The notes under the pieces: generated by a model
Databases searched by the model: none
Told to the model about the DNA's origin: nothing
Seen by the model: the letters and a program-made list of their open reading frames with translations, nothing else
Part shown: in pieces, positions 1 through 11,090 of the stretch
Numbering within the stretch: the stretch's first letter is position 1
How the letters are laid out: every line of letters starts with the position of its first letter
From: Tillandsia leiboldiana
Taxonomy: Eukaryota; Streptophyta; Magnoliopsida; Poales; Bromeliaceae
Direction: 5' to 3'
Assembly: GCA_029204045.2 (NCBI GenBank)
Contig: CM055060.1
Coordinates: 55,353,177-55,417,176, forward strand
DNA length: 64,000 bases
Made by a program: the position numbers and the translations under genes

Positions 1-130
1 AACAAATTTTTGGTAAAAAATTCAATTGACGTTTCGCTGCGAAATTTCAACACTAGGCGGTATCGAAGCGAATTGCGAATTTATAGAATCAGGTAGGTAC
101 CGAGACGAGTACCAAATTTTCCAACAAATA
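1..130 (+). repeat. Degenerate 3' end of a Copia LTR
   Basis: The first 130 bases match, with many substitutions, the LTR ends at 5240-5377 and 7160-7287. They share the tract around GCGGTATCGAAGCG and the closing GAGTACC...TTCCAACA. The copy is cut by the window edge, so it may be a solo LTR, a fragment or the 3' LTR of an element lying to the left. Confidence 0.75.
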
Positions 131-989
131 TGATATATATTCATCTTGTGTTGCAATTTGTAGGTGCATTATAATTTTTAATTAATATTATGCTTTATTA
201 TAATGTTGAATTATATGTAATTAAAAAATTTATTATAAATTTTTAAAAATTTGGTTCAATTAAAAGTATGAGTTGATTTACTGAAATTATTTAGTATAAT
301 TATGCACTCTTCAAATATCCCAAAATCTCTATAATTTAAAATATAATCAAATAAAATTAACATTAAATTTGAACTAAAAAAAAATAAAAATTGTGTATCA
401 AATATTTTATTATTGAAAATGGCACACCTACTTAAACTATTTTATTAGTCATATTTATACAAAAAATTTTAAAAATAAAATTAGTATTTTACAAATTCAA
501 TCATTATTTTTTTTCACTTGTTCCAACAAATGAACCACATATAATTTTATCTATTTTTAAAAATTTTCATTTTTAGCTAAACATTTCCAAGACAAAAAAA
601 ATTTTACCCAAATTTATTATTTTCCGACCTGTACCATAGAAACTTAATTTGGTTTAAAAAAAAATAAAAGTAAAATTAATTAATCGAGCACCATATATCT
701 TAATGAAGAGTATTATATATGTTTTTTGTTTTTTTTCCCCGAAACTTGGGATTCTCCCAATGCCAGTTTCATTTGTGACAGCGCAGGCAGAAATGGAAAC
801 CTCTTAACAGCAACATCACATTACATACACAACAGCAACGTCGATCACATTACAGCAGCAAATACACATCCCACGGATACGTAGGGTCACACAACAACAG
901 AAGAAACACAAGCACCATGAACTTCAAAAAGCTAACGCTATTAACACAGCACTACAAGCTTAATTTCCCCTTTCCTCCTTTCTATCTCT
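131..989. other. AT-rich intergenic DNA, no feature recognised
   Basis: Low-complexity A/T-rich sequence without a convincing ORF, RNA gene or clear transposon end. A CA-rich stretch at about 800-915 precedes the TTC microsatellite. Confidence 0.6.
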
Positions 990-1037
990 CTTCTTCTTCT
1001 TCTTCTTCTTCTTCTTCTTCTTCTTCTTCTTCTTCTT
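990..1037 (+). repeat. (TTC)n microsatellite
   Basis: About 16 uninterrupted TTC triplets, lying about 200 bp beyond the stop codon of the minus-strand EXO gene. The same triplet expands inside that gene (2109-2134). Confidence 0.95.
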
Positions 1038-1235
1038 CCTTTTTTATTTTTAACATATTACAAAACGGAAAAAAAAAAAAAAAAGAAAGAACAGCGTGAT
1101 GATAAGATAAAACATAAAAATTAACGTACGGTGTTCGATCTGATCACTGACCAGTGGGCAGTGGCAGTGAGGCAGTGACGAAGCTAGAGCTAAGTAAGCT
1201 AGGTTATATATAGCTAGTGCTGCGGTGCTGCCACG

Positions 1236-2168
1236 TCAGACGAGGGTGGCGCATCGGGACGTTCTGGGGTCCCACATGGCGGGGAGCAGATACTTCCTGC
1301 CGCCGAATCCATTGGCGTTGTAGCTGGCCCCCGTGGTGGGGTCCACCAGCAGCTGCCCCGGGTAGCCCGGGTAGGCCCCCTTCCCGTAGACCCCCGCGCA
1401 GGCCGTCGCCGCCTCTAACGGCGCCGTCGCGGGGCCCTGGAAGAAGCCGCCCCCGAACGGGTTGGTGACGGCGCCGGCGAGCAGCGTGGCGAGGTTGATG
1501 ACGACGCCGTCGACTCCGACGTCGCCGTTGGGGGCTACTAACGGCGGGGTCTGGGGGCCGTAGATGGGGCGGTGGAAGGGCCACGCGCACTGGCCCGGGC
1601 ACTGGGCCGAGGAGTCCCCGGCCCAGAGGTAGGCGAAGCGGGCCCGGCCGCGGCGGCCCGCGCCGTGTAGGCCGCAGCGGCCGAGGCAGAAGCCGTCGAC
1701 AAGGACGTCGGGGCTCGTGAGGATCGCGGCGATCGCGGCGCGGTGCGGGGCCAGGCGCGCGGCGAGGCGGGCCAGGTCGGATTCGGAAAGGGTTTTGCCG
1801 AGGGAGAGGGACTCGTCGAGGATTTGGCGGCCGAGGGAGATGCGTGGGGCGGCGCCGCCGTAGAGGGAGAGGGTGCGCCACCACGAGGCGACGGAAGGGG
1901 ATGCGGAAGAGGACGAGGACGAGAGGGAGCGGACGAAGTCGGCGACGATGGAGCGGTGGGATGAGGGGAAGCGGCCGTACCAGAGGAGGTGGAGGGTGTA
2001 GTTGCCGGTGAGGAGGGAGCCGTTATGGTAGTCTAGGGTTAGGGCTTGGGGAGGGACGAGGAAGAGCTCGCGGGGAGTGGCGGCGGAGGAGGCGTAGAAG
2101 GGGAAGACGAAGAAGAAGAAGAAGAAGAAGAAGAGGAGGGACAGGAGGGGACGATGATGATGAGCCAT
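1236..2168 (-). CDS. EXORDIUM-like / PHI-1 family secreted protein (EXO gene A)
   Basis: Single-exon 310-residue protein of the Phi-1 (phosphate-induced protein 1) family. These are apoplastic plant proteins linked in the literature to brassinosteroid, sugar and phosphate responses and cell expansion; their biochemical activity is not settled. Seen directly: an N-terminal signal peptide with an eight-Phe core (residues 13-20) and likely cleavage near residues 28-30; two N-glycosylation sequons (N49, N56); the family motifs WYGRF (63-67), ASWWRTL (94-100), QCPGQCAWPFHRPIYGPQTP (189-208), APNGDVGVDG (212-221) and YGKGAYPGYPG (261-271); six Cys (161, 165, 190, 194, 257, 306) at family positions. 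Length is normal for the family and the frame is intact. The first Met fits the signal peptide, and a TATA candidate lies 121 bp upstream. It lacks the Cys that EXO gene B has in its DES-C-SLGK motif (Leu here). Third positions are strongly GC-rich. The exact EXO/EXL subgroup cannot be assigned. Confidence 0.95.
   Translation of the reverse strand: MAHHHRPLLSLLFFFFFFFFVFPFYASSAATPRELFLVPPQALTLDYHNGSLLTGNYTLHLLWYGRFPSSHRSIVADFVRSLSSSSSSASPSVASWWRTLSLYGGAAPRISLGRQILDESLSLGKTLSESDLARLAARLAPHRAAIAAILTSPDVLVDGFCLGRCGLHGAGRRGRARFAYLWAGDSSAQCPGQCAWPFHRPIYGPQTPPLVAPNGDVGVDGVVINLATLLAGAVTNPFGGGFFQGPATAPLEAATACAGVYGKGAYPGYPGQLLVDPTTGASYNANGFGGRKYLLPAMWDPRTSRCATLV
2109..2134 (-). repeat. Coding TTC microsatellite in the signal peptide of EXO gene A
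   Basis: On the coding (minus) strand TTC triplets encode the poly-Phe core of the signal peptide, so length changes here would alter the hydrophobic core without shifting the frame. Confidence 0.85.
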
Positions 2169-2288
2169 TGGGGAGGTTTAATTTAGTGGATTATGGGAGA
2201 GAGATGAGAATTTTCAAAACAGAGACGGATAATAAGTTTGAGAGAAAAAAAAGGAGCTAAAGAACATGCTTCCTCCGCGACTACTGTA

Positions 2289-2296
2289 CTTATATA
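2289..2296 (-). promoter_or_regulatory. Candidate TATA box of EXO gene A
   Basis: TATATAAG on the minus strand, 121 bp upstream of the ATG. This leaves room for a plausible 5' leader of about 90 nt. Inferred from motif and distance only. Confidence 0.5.
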
Positions 2297-2319
2297 TGTA
2301 TGCCTATGTAAATCTTACT

Positions 2320-2320
2320 C

Positions 2321-2361
<41 letters not shown>
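2320..2361 (+). repeat. (TTA)n microsatellite
   Basis: Uninterrupted TTA/ATT triplets just upstream of EXO gene A, beyond its TATA candidate. Confidence 0.9.
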
Positions 2362-4701
2362 TTAAAGACTAAAATTTATCCAAAGTTTTAAAAAATATTT
2401 AAAAAACTATAAATTTTTTTATCCAACAATTATAAATTATGATATCGGATACCCGAGTTCGAAGCCTAGTTGTTTTACATTTTCAGCTAAGATTATTTTA
2501 AAAATAAACGAAACGGATAGTCATACTATCTTTTTTTAAAAAAAATAATAATAATTATAAGTTGTACATCATATCCGAACTATGCAAGTAGCATCTCCCA
2601 TAGATATATATATATAAAAAAAAAATTAATAAAATTATTTGTACACCTCCGAATATATATATATATTTTAAGTTCAATAATTTAATAAATAATAATTTTT
2701 ATTAATTTTATTAAATGAATAAAATATATTTCATACATATATTTTAAAATATATGTATTACCCCCGTCTCATCCTTACTTACTAGACATGCTCTAAATAT
2801 CACAATCAATTCGAATAGACCAGTCCAACATAACCTTTTAATTGGATCTGAGTTTTAAGATATAAGCATGAAGATGACTAATCAAATCGTCCTATTTAAG
2901 ATGGCTAATCAAATCGTCTTATTTAGAACTCATTGGGTTACCTCAACAGTGTGGCGTTTATGAATAAACCATCTAAATTAAGGCATAGGTGTAGCAGAAT
3001 TCAGATATCAACGGAATGATATTTGTTTCATCTTACGCAATAAGATCTTATTTACATATCAAAATAGAATACTAAGTAACAATTAGAATTTTATTTATTT
3101 TTATTTTTTTTGTTAAATTTATTATTTTTGGATAGTATATTTTATCCATAAATTAATTTATTTTATTTTTAAAAAATAACTTACAAGCAAATATACTATT
3201 ACAATTGAAATATTTCTTCACAAACTTTCAACTTTTCATCATAATAAAATGCTTTTATATATATTGGAGCCTTATGATCGGTCATTCAAGCGTATCAGAA
3301 AATGAATATATATTGGAGTCCAAAAAATTAGAGTTATGGTCGGTCATTCAAGCGTATCAGAAAATGACACATGATGAAGAGATCGATCAATTTTATCAAT
3401 GGACACGGATGAATCAAAAGGTGACACGTGGTACACTGAAAACTAATTAAAAAAAATAACATCTTTTAGGCAAAAAAAATTATTGAAATTGTAGAAAGTG
3501 AATCATGTGATCACGTGATTTCGGTCCAAATGCACTATGCAAAATAAAAGTTATACTAATAGGCGCGACTGAATAATGCATCATTGTTCAAAATAGTCAA
3601 TAATCTCAAAAAAAAGATATGCCCAAGTAATATGCCAGTGTTCGGAATGACGAACAATTTCAGAAAAAATCCGCACTAATATAAATAAAAATAAATTTTT
3701 TTTTTTTTTTGAAAAACGAAGCGGCTACTGTTTTAAGTCAAGCCTCCTTCAAGCAGTAATTTATCCAATTAGATGTTAGTAAATAAAGTTATTAAGGGGA
3801 AAGGAGTGTGTGTAGGACCTGTAGGTAGGCTCAGCCTAACCCTGCGCATGGGCTTGGAAATGGAAAGTGGTGACGTGAGAAACAAGAGAAAAAAAAAATG
3901 GAGAGCAGCGTGATAAGGACAAGTGATCTAGCCATCTCTGTTCAGCTCTAGAACATCAGCTTCTAATTTGCAATTTTTTTATAATAAACAAAAATTTAAA
4001 ATATTGTTTGGAAAAATCTGGATACATAACTGCAGTTTTTCACTTTTTTTTTTTAAAAAAAAAGGGAAAAAAAATCCTTAATAAAACTACACATGAATGA
4101 ATGAATGAAGAGTTTAAAACACTTTTTATTTACATGTCACTTTCATTGCCTTCAATGTATCAAACTAGTTCTTCAAAAATAATTTTTAAAATTTAATTAA
4201 TCAATAGATTAAATTTAAAAGGCATGAACACAGCTCTATGGCTCTACACCGCATCTATATACCATGCTACTCTACAGCTGTTATATTGCCATATTAAGCG
4301 ACGTGACGTCGCGAGCGAGTCAGGTTGTGATGTTGCAAGGTTTCCAGGTGGGGAAATGTTGGGCTGGATCTCGCGAGGCGCCAAATGAGTGCAGATCTTA
4401 TAATTGCATCATCAAGTTCCGAGAACCTGACTTGTTTTGAATACGTGGTGGTGGCGTACGTATTGGCCTGTGCTCAGATGAGAGTGTTCAATTTTGGCTT
4501 CTTAATTTGCAGAGCACTCTCGCATGAACTAGACCAATTGTCATTCTCGATCTGCAGAAAGCACCAGAAATAAAGCCTACCAACCAATTTGCGCGCATAG
4601 TTTTCAACAACAACAAAAAAAAAAAAATTCAGTGCATAGGTTTTTTTTTTTTTTTTTTTTTTTACCGATTAAATTTCATTATTAATCTCCCAATTTTAAG
4701 T
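2362..4701. other. AT-rich intergenic DNA with a short direct duplication
   Basis: No gene recognised. A segment containing GGTCGGTCATTCAAGCGTAT-like sequence occurs twice, at about 3277-3306 and 3339-3368, about 62 bp apart. This creates an 81-codon ORF (3205-3450) with no family features. Poly-T runs lie near 3697-3711 and 4640-4662. Confidence 0.6.
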
Positions 4702-5377
4702 TGTTAGGATTTGATTATATTTGTAGTTGAATCCTAATTGAATTAAGATTAATATTTAAATCTTAAAGAGATAAGTTTGTTAAGATTTAAATATTAATTA
4801 GAATAAAAATCTATTTAGATTAGGATTTGGATAGTTTTTTATGTAAGCTATAAATATAGCATATGTGCTATTATTTGACAGGGGTGTTAAGGTAGATATA
4901 CCTACGGTGGTGGTAATATCCATGAAAGTGATGGGGGCTACGATTTAGCCACACTCATATAGTGATATTCACACCCACGGTGGTGGTAACACCCATGGAG
5001 GTGGTGGGGGTTAGTATTTAGCCACACCCATAGTCTTCTAGGTTTATAGAAGACGAGAGAATGGTGAGAGAGATTCAGGAGGAGGGCTCGGGTTGAAGCT
5101 ACTCTATTGCAGAAGAGAAGTCTGTGTAATCGGTGTAATTCTTCTCTTAAGTAATGAATCTTATTTTACCCGCATATTTCCTTGTATTGGTTTTTCTTCT
5201 CTTTGTGGTTGTATTGGTTCCAGTTTTGTTGAGAGAACGGGTTTATGGTAAAAATTCGATTTAACGTTTCCGCTGCGGAATTCCAACATTAGGCGGTACC
5301 GGTGTGGATTGCGGTATCGAAGCGGGTTGCGGATTCAGAGAATCTGGTACCGGGGCGAGTACCGGATTTTTCCAACA
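4702..5377 (+). repeat. 5' LTR of the deleted Copia element
   Basis: 676 bp, TG...CA. It contains a TATA-like CTATAAATA near 4848 and a tract of repeated GGTGGTGG/ACACCCA motifs (4900-5030). It is longer than its partner, chiefly because of about 60 bp near 5050-5110 that the 3' LTR lacks. Confidence 0.92.
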
Positions 5378-5378
5378 A

Positions 5379-5393
5379 TTGGTATTAGAGTTA
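5379..5393 (+). other. Primer-binding site (tRNA-Met type)
   Basis: TTGGTATTAGAGTTA directly after the LTR matches the usual TGGTATCAGAGC with substitutions. Confidence 0.75.
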
Positions 5394-5426
5394 AAGGTTA
5401 TCGATCTTCGGAAAAGATCGACGGAG

Positions 5427-6638
5427 ATGGCCACGAAGTTTGAAATCGAGAAGTTCGACGGTAAGAACAATTTCGGCTTGTGGCAGATTAAAGTTCGAGC
5501 CGTTTTGGTACAACAGGATTTGGACCAAACGTTGAACGGGAAGGAGGCAAAGCCGGCGGAGATTACGGATGCGGCATGAGAGAATATTGAGCGAAAAGCG
5601 TTGAGTACGCTTCATCTATTATTAGCAGATGATGTTCTTTACAACATAGTCAATGAGTCAACACCGGCGAAGTTGTGGAAGAAATTGGAAGATCTATACA
5701 TGACCAAATCCCTAACGAACAGATTGTATCTGAAGCAGCGATTGTTCACGCTGCGAATGCAAGAAGAGGCTAACCTACATGAGCATCTGAACGAGTTCAA
5801 CAAGGTGGTGACCCAGTTGACCAGTATCAGAGTCAAACTGGATGATGAAGATAAGGCGCTTATTTTACTTTCCTCGTTACCGGTGACATATGAGCATCTT
5901 GTGATCACGTTGCTTTATGGTAAGGAGACCATAAGCGTGGAGACGGTCATGGCGGCGCTTCTCTCGAATGAGATGCGAAAGATAACTCAGGAGTCCGGCA
6001 TGCAGAGTCATGACACAGCTTTGATAATAAAAGCGAAGAAGAATGTAAAAATATTGGCGACCGGAAATAGACAAAAGAAGCTCTTATCCGAGGTGGAGTG
6101 CTTCTATTGTCATAAGAGAGGTCACATTAAGCGCAACTGTCATAAGCTTAAGGATGACTTGAATGAGTTAAAGCGACAGAAGGAAAAAACTGTCGCGGAT
6201 CAGGACAATCAGACGTCAGCGATGGCGCAGGCAGCAGAATCGGAGATGATCGATTCTGATGTGCTATATGCGGTGACTGGTGATACTAAAATTTTGGATG
6301 ATGTATGGGTGCTCGATTCGGCATGTTCCTTTCCCGTCTGCCCGAAAAAAGAGTCTTTTACTACCTATAAGGCGATAAAAGGCAAAAAAGCTCTTATTGG
6401 GAATGGGACGGCATGAAAAGTTTTAGGAGTCGGCACTGTGAAAATCCGGATGCATGATGGGGTCGTGAGGACGCTGACAGGTGTACGAAACGTTCCTGCT
6501 TTGAAGCAGAATTTGATCTCGTTAGGTGAGTTGGACTCAAAAGGTTGCAAAAATTCCGCTTCAGGTGGAGCTAGAGAGTCCAAAAGCGAGATCGGAGATG
6601 CAGTCGCTCAAGGTGGAGCGGAGGAGAGCTCGATGTAG
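5427..6638 (+). pseudogene. Copia Gag and truncated protease, interrupted by two in-frame stops
   Basis: One reading frame runs from the ATG at 5427 to 6638, with in-frame stops at 5577-5579 and 6414-6416. Both are TGA where relatives have a sense codon. Seen: a Gag N-terminus with a KFDG...LW motif, the UBN2-like Gag core (5600-6000), a CCHC zinc knuckle CX2CX4HX4C (about 6102-6143), and the start of the aspartic protease around VLDSACS (6309-6329), which has Ser-Ala rather than the usual Thr/Ser-Gly. The frame ends in a stretch from just before the polypurine tract, marking the internal deletion at about 6553. The retained part is more intact than expected for a very old copy. Non-functional as a whole. 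Confidence 0.88.
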
Positions 6639-6661
6639 CGATTGAAGACTACAAATCAAAT

Positions 6662-6673
6662 CAAGGTGGAGAT
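6662..6673 (+). other. Polypurine tract of the deleted Copia element
   Basis: CAAGGTGGAGAT immediately before the 3' LTR; the same motif precedes the 3' LTR of the larger Copia element at 30350. Confidence 0.7.
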
Positions 6674-7287
6674 TGTTAGGATTTGATTATATTTGTAGTT
6701 GAATCCTAGTTGGATTAAGATTAATATTTAAATCTTAAAGAGACAAGTTTGTTAAGATTTAAATATTAATTAGAATAAAAATCTATTTAGACTAGGATTT
6801 GGATAGTTTTTTATGTAAACTATAAATATAGCATATGTGCTATTATTTGACGGGGGTGTTATGATAGATATATCTACGGTGGTGGTAATACCCATGGAAG
6901 TGGTGGGGGTTAGGATTTAGCCACACCCATATAGTGATATTCACACCCACGGTGGTGGTAACACCTATGGAGGTGGTGGGGGTTAGTATTTAGTTACACC
7001 CATAGTCTTCTAGGTTTATAGAAGACTAGAGAAGGGAAGTTTGTGTAATCGGTGTAATTCTTCTCTTAATTAATGAATCTTATTTCACCCGCATATTTTC
7101 TTGTATTAGTTTTTCTTCTCTTTGTGGTTGTATTGGTTCTAGTTTTGTTGAGAGAACGGATTTATAGTAAAAATCTGATTTGACGTTTCTGCGGAATTCC
7201 AACATTATGCGGTACCGGTGTGATTGCGGTATCGAAGCGGGTTGCGGATTCAGAAAATCTGGTATTGGGACGAGAATTTTTCTAACA
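6674..7287 (+). repeat. 3' LTR of the deleted Copia element
   Basis: 614 bp, begins TGTTAGG and ends CTAACA. Closely similar to the 5' LTR apart from a deletion of about 60 bp and scattered substitutions. Confidence 0.92.
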
Positions 7288-7292
7288 TAAGT

Positions 7293-7546
7293 AATGTTAT
7301 ATTTTTAATCTCAAACTTTTGATTTCAATATTCTCAAACTTTTGATTTCAATATTCTCAGCCATTAAGCTTTTAATGCGATTTTAATCTACATCTGAAAC
7401 TTCCAACAATATTTTACTTTAGTTCTCAGTTTAAAATAAGAATTATTATTTGTATATACTAATTTATTTGTATGCTCTTATATTAGAAATACATTAATTA
7501 TTTTGCATATATCTTGTATTTTTAATTCAACCGTCTAGTTTTTATA

Positions 7547-7579
<33 letters not shown>

Positions 7580-8469
7580 TTAACTCAAAGTATAGTATTA
7601 ATTGTTGAAATATGCGATTTAAAAAAGAGCTAGTAAAACAATGATACTTAAATATGTAGAACACTAAGTTTAGGAAAAATAAAATTAATTTTACGTTTGG
7701 ATAAAAATTGTATTGTTTTCAAAAATAAAAAAATATTATTTAAATAGTTAGATTGGAATAAAAAATAAAATTAAATATAATATTAAAATAATAATATTTT
7801 ATCTAATTAATTAATATAAAAATATTAATTAAATAATAATTTAACTTATTTAATTAATTATTGTTATATAACCTTAAATATTAAAGAATAAAATAATTAA
7901 AATATTGTTAATAAATAATTTAATTAACTATAAATAATTTAATAGATCAATAAATTAATTAGTTAGTTATCTAATAGATAGATAATTAGTTAATGAAATA
8001 ATTAGATTAATTAAAAAGTTATACGATAATTAAAATTATATTTATTTTAATTAAATTTATTCTGAAGTGAAAATAAGTTTATTCCAGAAAAGAAGCGGAA
8101 CGGTTGTTCGAACCTTATATTATTCTGTTTTAAAAAAAAAAAAAAATACTGTTCTCATTCTTAACTAAATGCGTTTAGAAAATAAAACTAAAGCAAGATA
8201 TTATTTCGGACCTTATTTTCTAACCGAACGGTGGTATAAATAATAATATTCATCCTCTCATTAAAACTATAGACAAGACATAAAATAAAGTTTTTTCTTC
8301 GAGTAAATAGGAAGTGTAGTTGAACCTTCCAAAAATATTTATTAAAGAAGAATAAAAAGTAGAGTTAAAGAAAATGTGTCCCATGGCTCCAGTGATGCCA
8401 AAAGAAAAAAAAAAAAACACTGTTGCCAACCAGCAATACTAAAATGAAGCCTTTAAAGTGTTTAAAAAT
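7293..8469. other. AT-rich intergenic DNA with a decayed PIF-like element remnant
   Basis: About 7636-8240 resembles 46595-47327 and, more weakly, 32318-33031: a TTTGGATAAA start, an ATTAATTAATATAAAAA body, and an end near CTAACCGAACGG. No clean terminal repeat or target duplication. Poly-A at 7550-7577. No gene seen. Confidence 0.4.
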
Positions 8470-8642
8470 TGAAAGATGCTAGGTGTACACCCTTTTAGGG
8501 GTGTATATCCTACACCCCATCTTATTCTGGAATGGATATTATTTTACTCGTCACATCTAATGACAAATAAAATTCATTTTATCCTAAATTATAATATGAT
8601 GTAAGATATACACTTCCAAAACGATGTATACTTATATATACC
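8470..8642. mobile_element. Mutator-like MITE, diverged copy
   Basis: Flanked by the exact 9-bp duplication TTTAAAAAT (8461-8469 and 8643-8651). Its left end, GATGCTAGGTGTACACCC, matches the family at 46831, 57558, 57759 and 61231; its right half has decayed. Confidence 0.8.
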
Positions 8643-8651
8643 TTTAAAAAT

Positions 8652-9187
8652 TGCTTTTGTATGTCCAAATTAAAAATTTGAAGATAAAAATAAAATTTGA
8701 TTGAAAATTCAGAAAATAGTGGGTGCCATGTACTCATTATTTATCTACCTTTAGAGCTCAACTAAAGAGACAGGGACCATCATACATAAATTGACTTGCG
8801 AAAGAAAGCCAAGGTAGTAATTCCCTTTTGTACTACTCAAGCGACAAGCACTGGTTACGTAACGCGCAAGAGTGTCATCTTTTTCTTTCTCCTGCATTCT
8901 GAAGCCAAAATTTAAATAAAATAAAATAAAATAATATAAAATATATAATCAATTGTGAAAACGACAAAGAAATGAAAGAAATAAAATTAAAACTAAAAAG
9001 AAGAATGTCGAGTTGCAGAGAGAGTCCATCGTTTGCTTATTACTACTTTATTTCTAAGACAATTTTATATTGTTAACCTTTATTAATTATTTTGATACGA
9101 CTAAACTTATTTAAATTCAAATCTTTGTCGTTGTTACACTCTGCGTGCTGCATGTGCCCGTAGCATAATTAATTTGTTTAAAAAAGT
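8652..9187. other. AT-rich intergenic DNA, no feature recognised
   Basis: No ORF, RNA gene or clear repeat boundary. An imperfect AAAAT repeat lies near 8915-8945. Confidence 0.5.
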
Positions 9188-9444
9188 GCTACTATAACAA
9201 AATTAGATTATAGAATATGATAATTTTGTGCAAGTGTTCGATCTATTTATATTACATCTATATTTAAAATTAGCTTATAGGAATATTTTTGAAATATATT
9301 ATAATAATATATCGATATATATATATTCTAACGACTGTACATATAGCGACACTAATAATAAGTATAGATATTTTTACTAATAGTATTCTTTTTAGTTTTT
9401 AAAAATATTTTAAAATATCGCTATAGTATAATTTTATTGTAGTG
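9188..9444. mobile_element. Decayed small CACTA-type MITE
   Basis: The right end, ATTTTATTGTAGTG, and internal tracts (CATATAGCGACACTAATAA) match the clean copy at 60894-61151. The left end, ACTATAACAAAATTAG, has lost the exact CACTA start, and no 3-bp duplication is evident. Confidence 0.6.
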
Positions 9445-9789
9445 TATATTAATATGTTTGTTTTTAATAAAAACATATTATGTTAATTAAATCTGATCAA
9501 ATACTAATCAATGAATTTGACACATTAATATACATAAAATAGAATTTGTTACTGGCACTACACAATTTTCTCAGCTCTACATTTTAAAACAGAGTTAATT
9601 AAAAGTGTTAGAAAATCGATACTAATTAATATGTAAAAATTGAAAACTAAAACTCCTGTAAATGCAATGGTTTTGCAAATGCGAAAACAATAAGCAGTAA
9701 AAAAAATGGCCGAGGATAATATAGTTTATAGAACAATGTCTAATATTACTATTTAAAGATTAATTATTATAGTGTTGAAGACAAAAATT
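9445..9789. other. AT-rich intergenic DNA, no feature recognised
   Basis: Low-complexity sequence with no coding or repeat signal I can support. Confidence 0.5.
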
Positions 9790-10600
9790 TTGCCATCTTA
9801 GAAAGCGACATGTAACGTGTACCATCGGCTAAAGGTATCAGCCGATAGAAAAGACGATCAACAAAAAGGGCCATCATCTTATCCAAGATCTGGTCGAAGG
9901 CAAATTTTAGACCGACTCACTCGAATGACGAAAAAGGCAAGGCCAAAGTTGACTCTCGGGTACTAAGACGGTGAAAAGAAAGATTCCGGAAGGAAAGAGT
10001 GCGAAATCTAAGCGCAAATCTCGTAACAGATTCCGAAATGGCAAGCAGCGTCCACCATTGAAAAGCGCTAAAAATCATACTTCGGCACGTCGATTAGGAG
10101 ATGATTTTGAACGGAAAACGGCTACTATTCTATTGTGGAGAATCGATTCAAAAAAAATTAGTTGAGAAATTTACGATAATTCATCTCAGATCACGCCAAT
10201 AACTCAAATTGGCGATTATTCACATGGTTCAAACGAGTATAAATACCCGAACCATTGAAGAAAAATGGGTCCTACAACCTCGTAAGCCATGACCATTCCT
10301 ATTTTTCAATACCTTTCATACCTATATTTGCTGATTTTCTAAATATTTTTCATATCAGAATTTACAGTACTTCATAGAAATAGTCTTAATTATAATCGAT
10401 TTTTTGTAACCTCTCTTCAAAACAATATAATTCCAAAATCGGATATTCGGCCGTGTCAAAATTCTGTCTCTAAATCCCAGTTCGATTCCTCTAGACAGAA
10501 CTCTGTGAGAGTTAGATTGAGAAGATCCGACCGAGTAGATTTTTTATCGCCCCGATCGCTTGATTCTCTTTTGACACGCGGCGCATCACACTTAAAAGGT
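9790..10600 (+). repeat. Possible solo LTR or LTR fragment, unclassified
   Basis: This block differs in composition from its AT-rich flanks. It has a TATA-like GTATAAATACCC at 10229, followed by about 300 bp ending in GC-rich sequence, as in LTRs with U3, R and U5. A 64-codon basic ORF (9971-10165) is not recognisable. I could not define TG/CA ends with a target duplication. Confidence 0.3.
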
Positions 10601-11090
10601 CAATTCCAGAGCCGATCGCAGACCACACCGGACCGACGGTCAGCAGCGCAACTTTTTGGCCCATCACAATAAAAAGCTAAAAAGATAAATTTTGAAAGTG
10701 GCCCAGAGTTATTAGAGGGGAGTTGCTTCGTACGTACGTCCTAATCACCAATAATAAGTATGTTGGAACATAATGAGCGGGGACAAATGCAGGGACGACG
10801 AAAGCGTGAAAAATGCATGCAGGCCCAGCCGGAAAGGACGGTGCGGTGACCGAGGCAGCCAGTCAAGAAAGGTGTGGGCTTCGGGCCGGGGTGAATGGCA
10901 CCGACAAAATCCCGATCGACTCTTACTCGGCACGTGCATGGGATGGTGATTCCCCAGAAAGAGCACAAAGACCTCGTGCCTGCAGTTCTGGCCCATTTCC
11001 TCCAAAACCAGGCCAATAAGATGCAGCCTGCCCGACGGTCTCGATGGCTCCCCAGTCGGCCGCCTCTGACGGAACAACAATATTTACACA
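10601..11090. other. GC-richer segment of unknown origin
   Basis: Overlapping ORFs on both strands (for example 10741-11091 minus, 116 codons) with no recognised domain. They overlap in several frames, as expected from GC-rich non-coding DNA. It could be a captured fragment; no relative is visible elsewhere in the window. Confidence 0.3.

Larger units (their letters stand above)
4702..7287 (+). mobile_element. Copia LTR retrotransposon, internally deleted (gag-only) derivative
   Basis: Bounded by the exact 5-bp target site duplication TAAGT (4697-4701 and 7288-7292). The LTRs begin TGTTAGG and end in CA. A Met-tRNA-type primer site follows the left LTR and a purine tract precedes the right one. 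The interior is only about 1.3 kb. It encodes Gag with a zinc knuckle and the first part of the protease, then jumps to sequence just before the polypurine tract, so integrase, RT and RNase H are gone. It cannot move on its own; mobilisation by a relative would have to be in trans. Gag resembles Tork/TNT1-type Copia (inference). Confidence 0.93.

Noticed and set aside
9971..10165. Basic 64-residue ORF resembling a ribosomal or nucleolar tail
   Set aside because: Lys/Arg-rich by composition only; no conserved family pattern.
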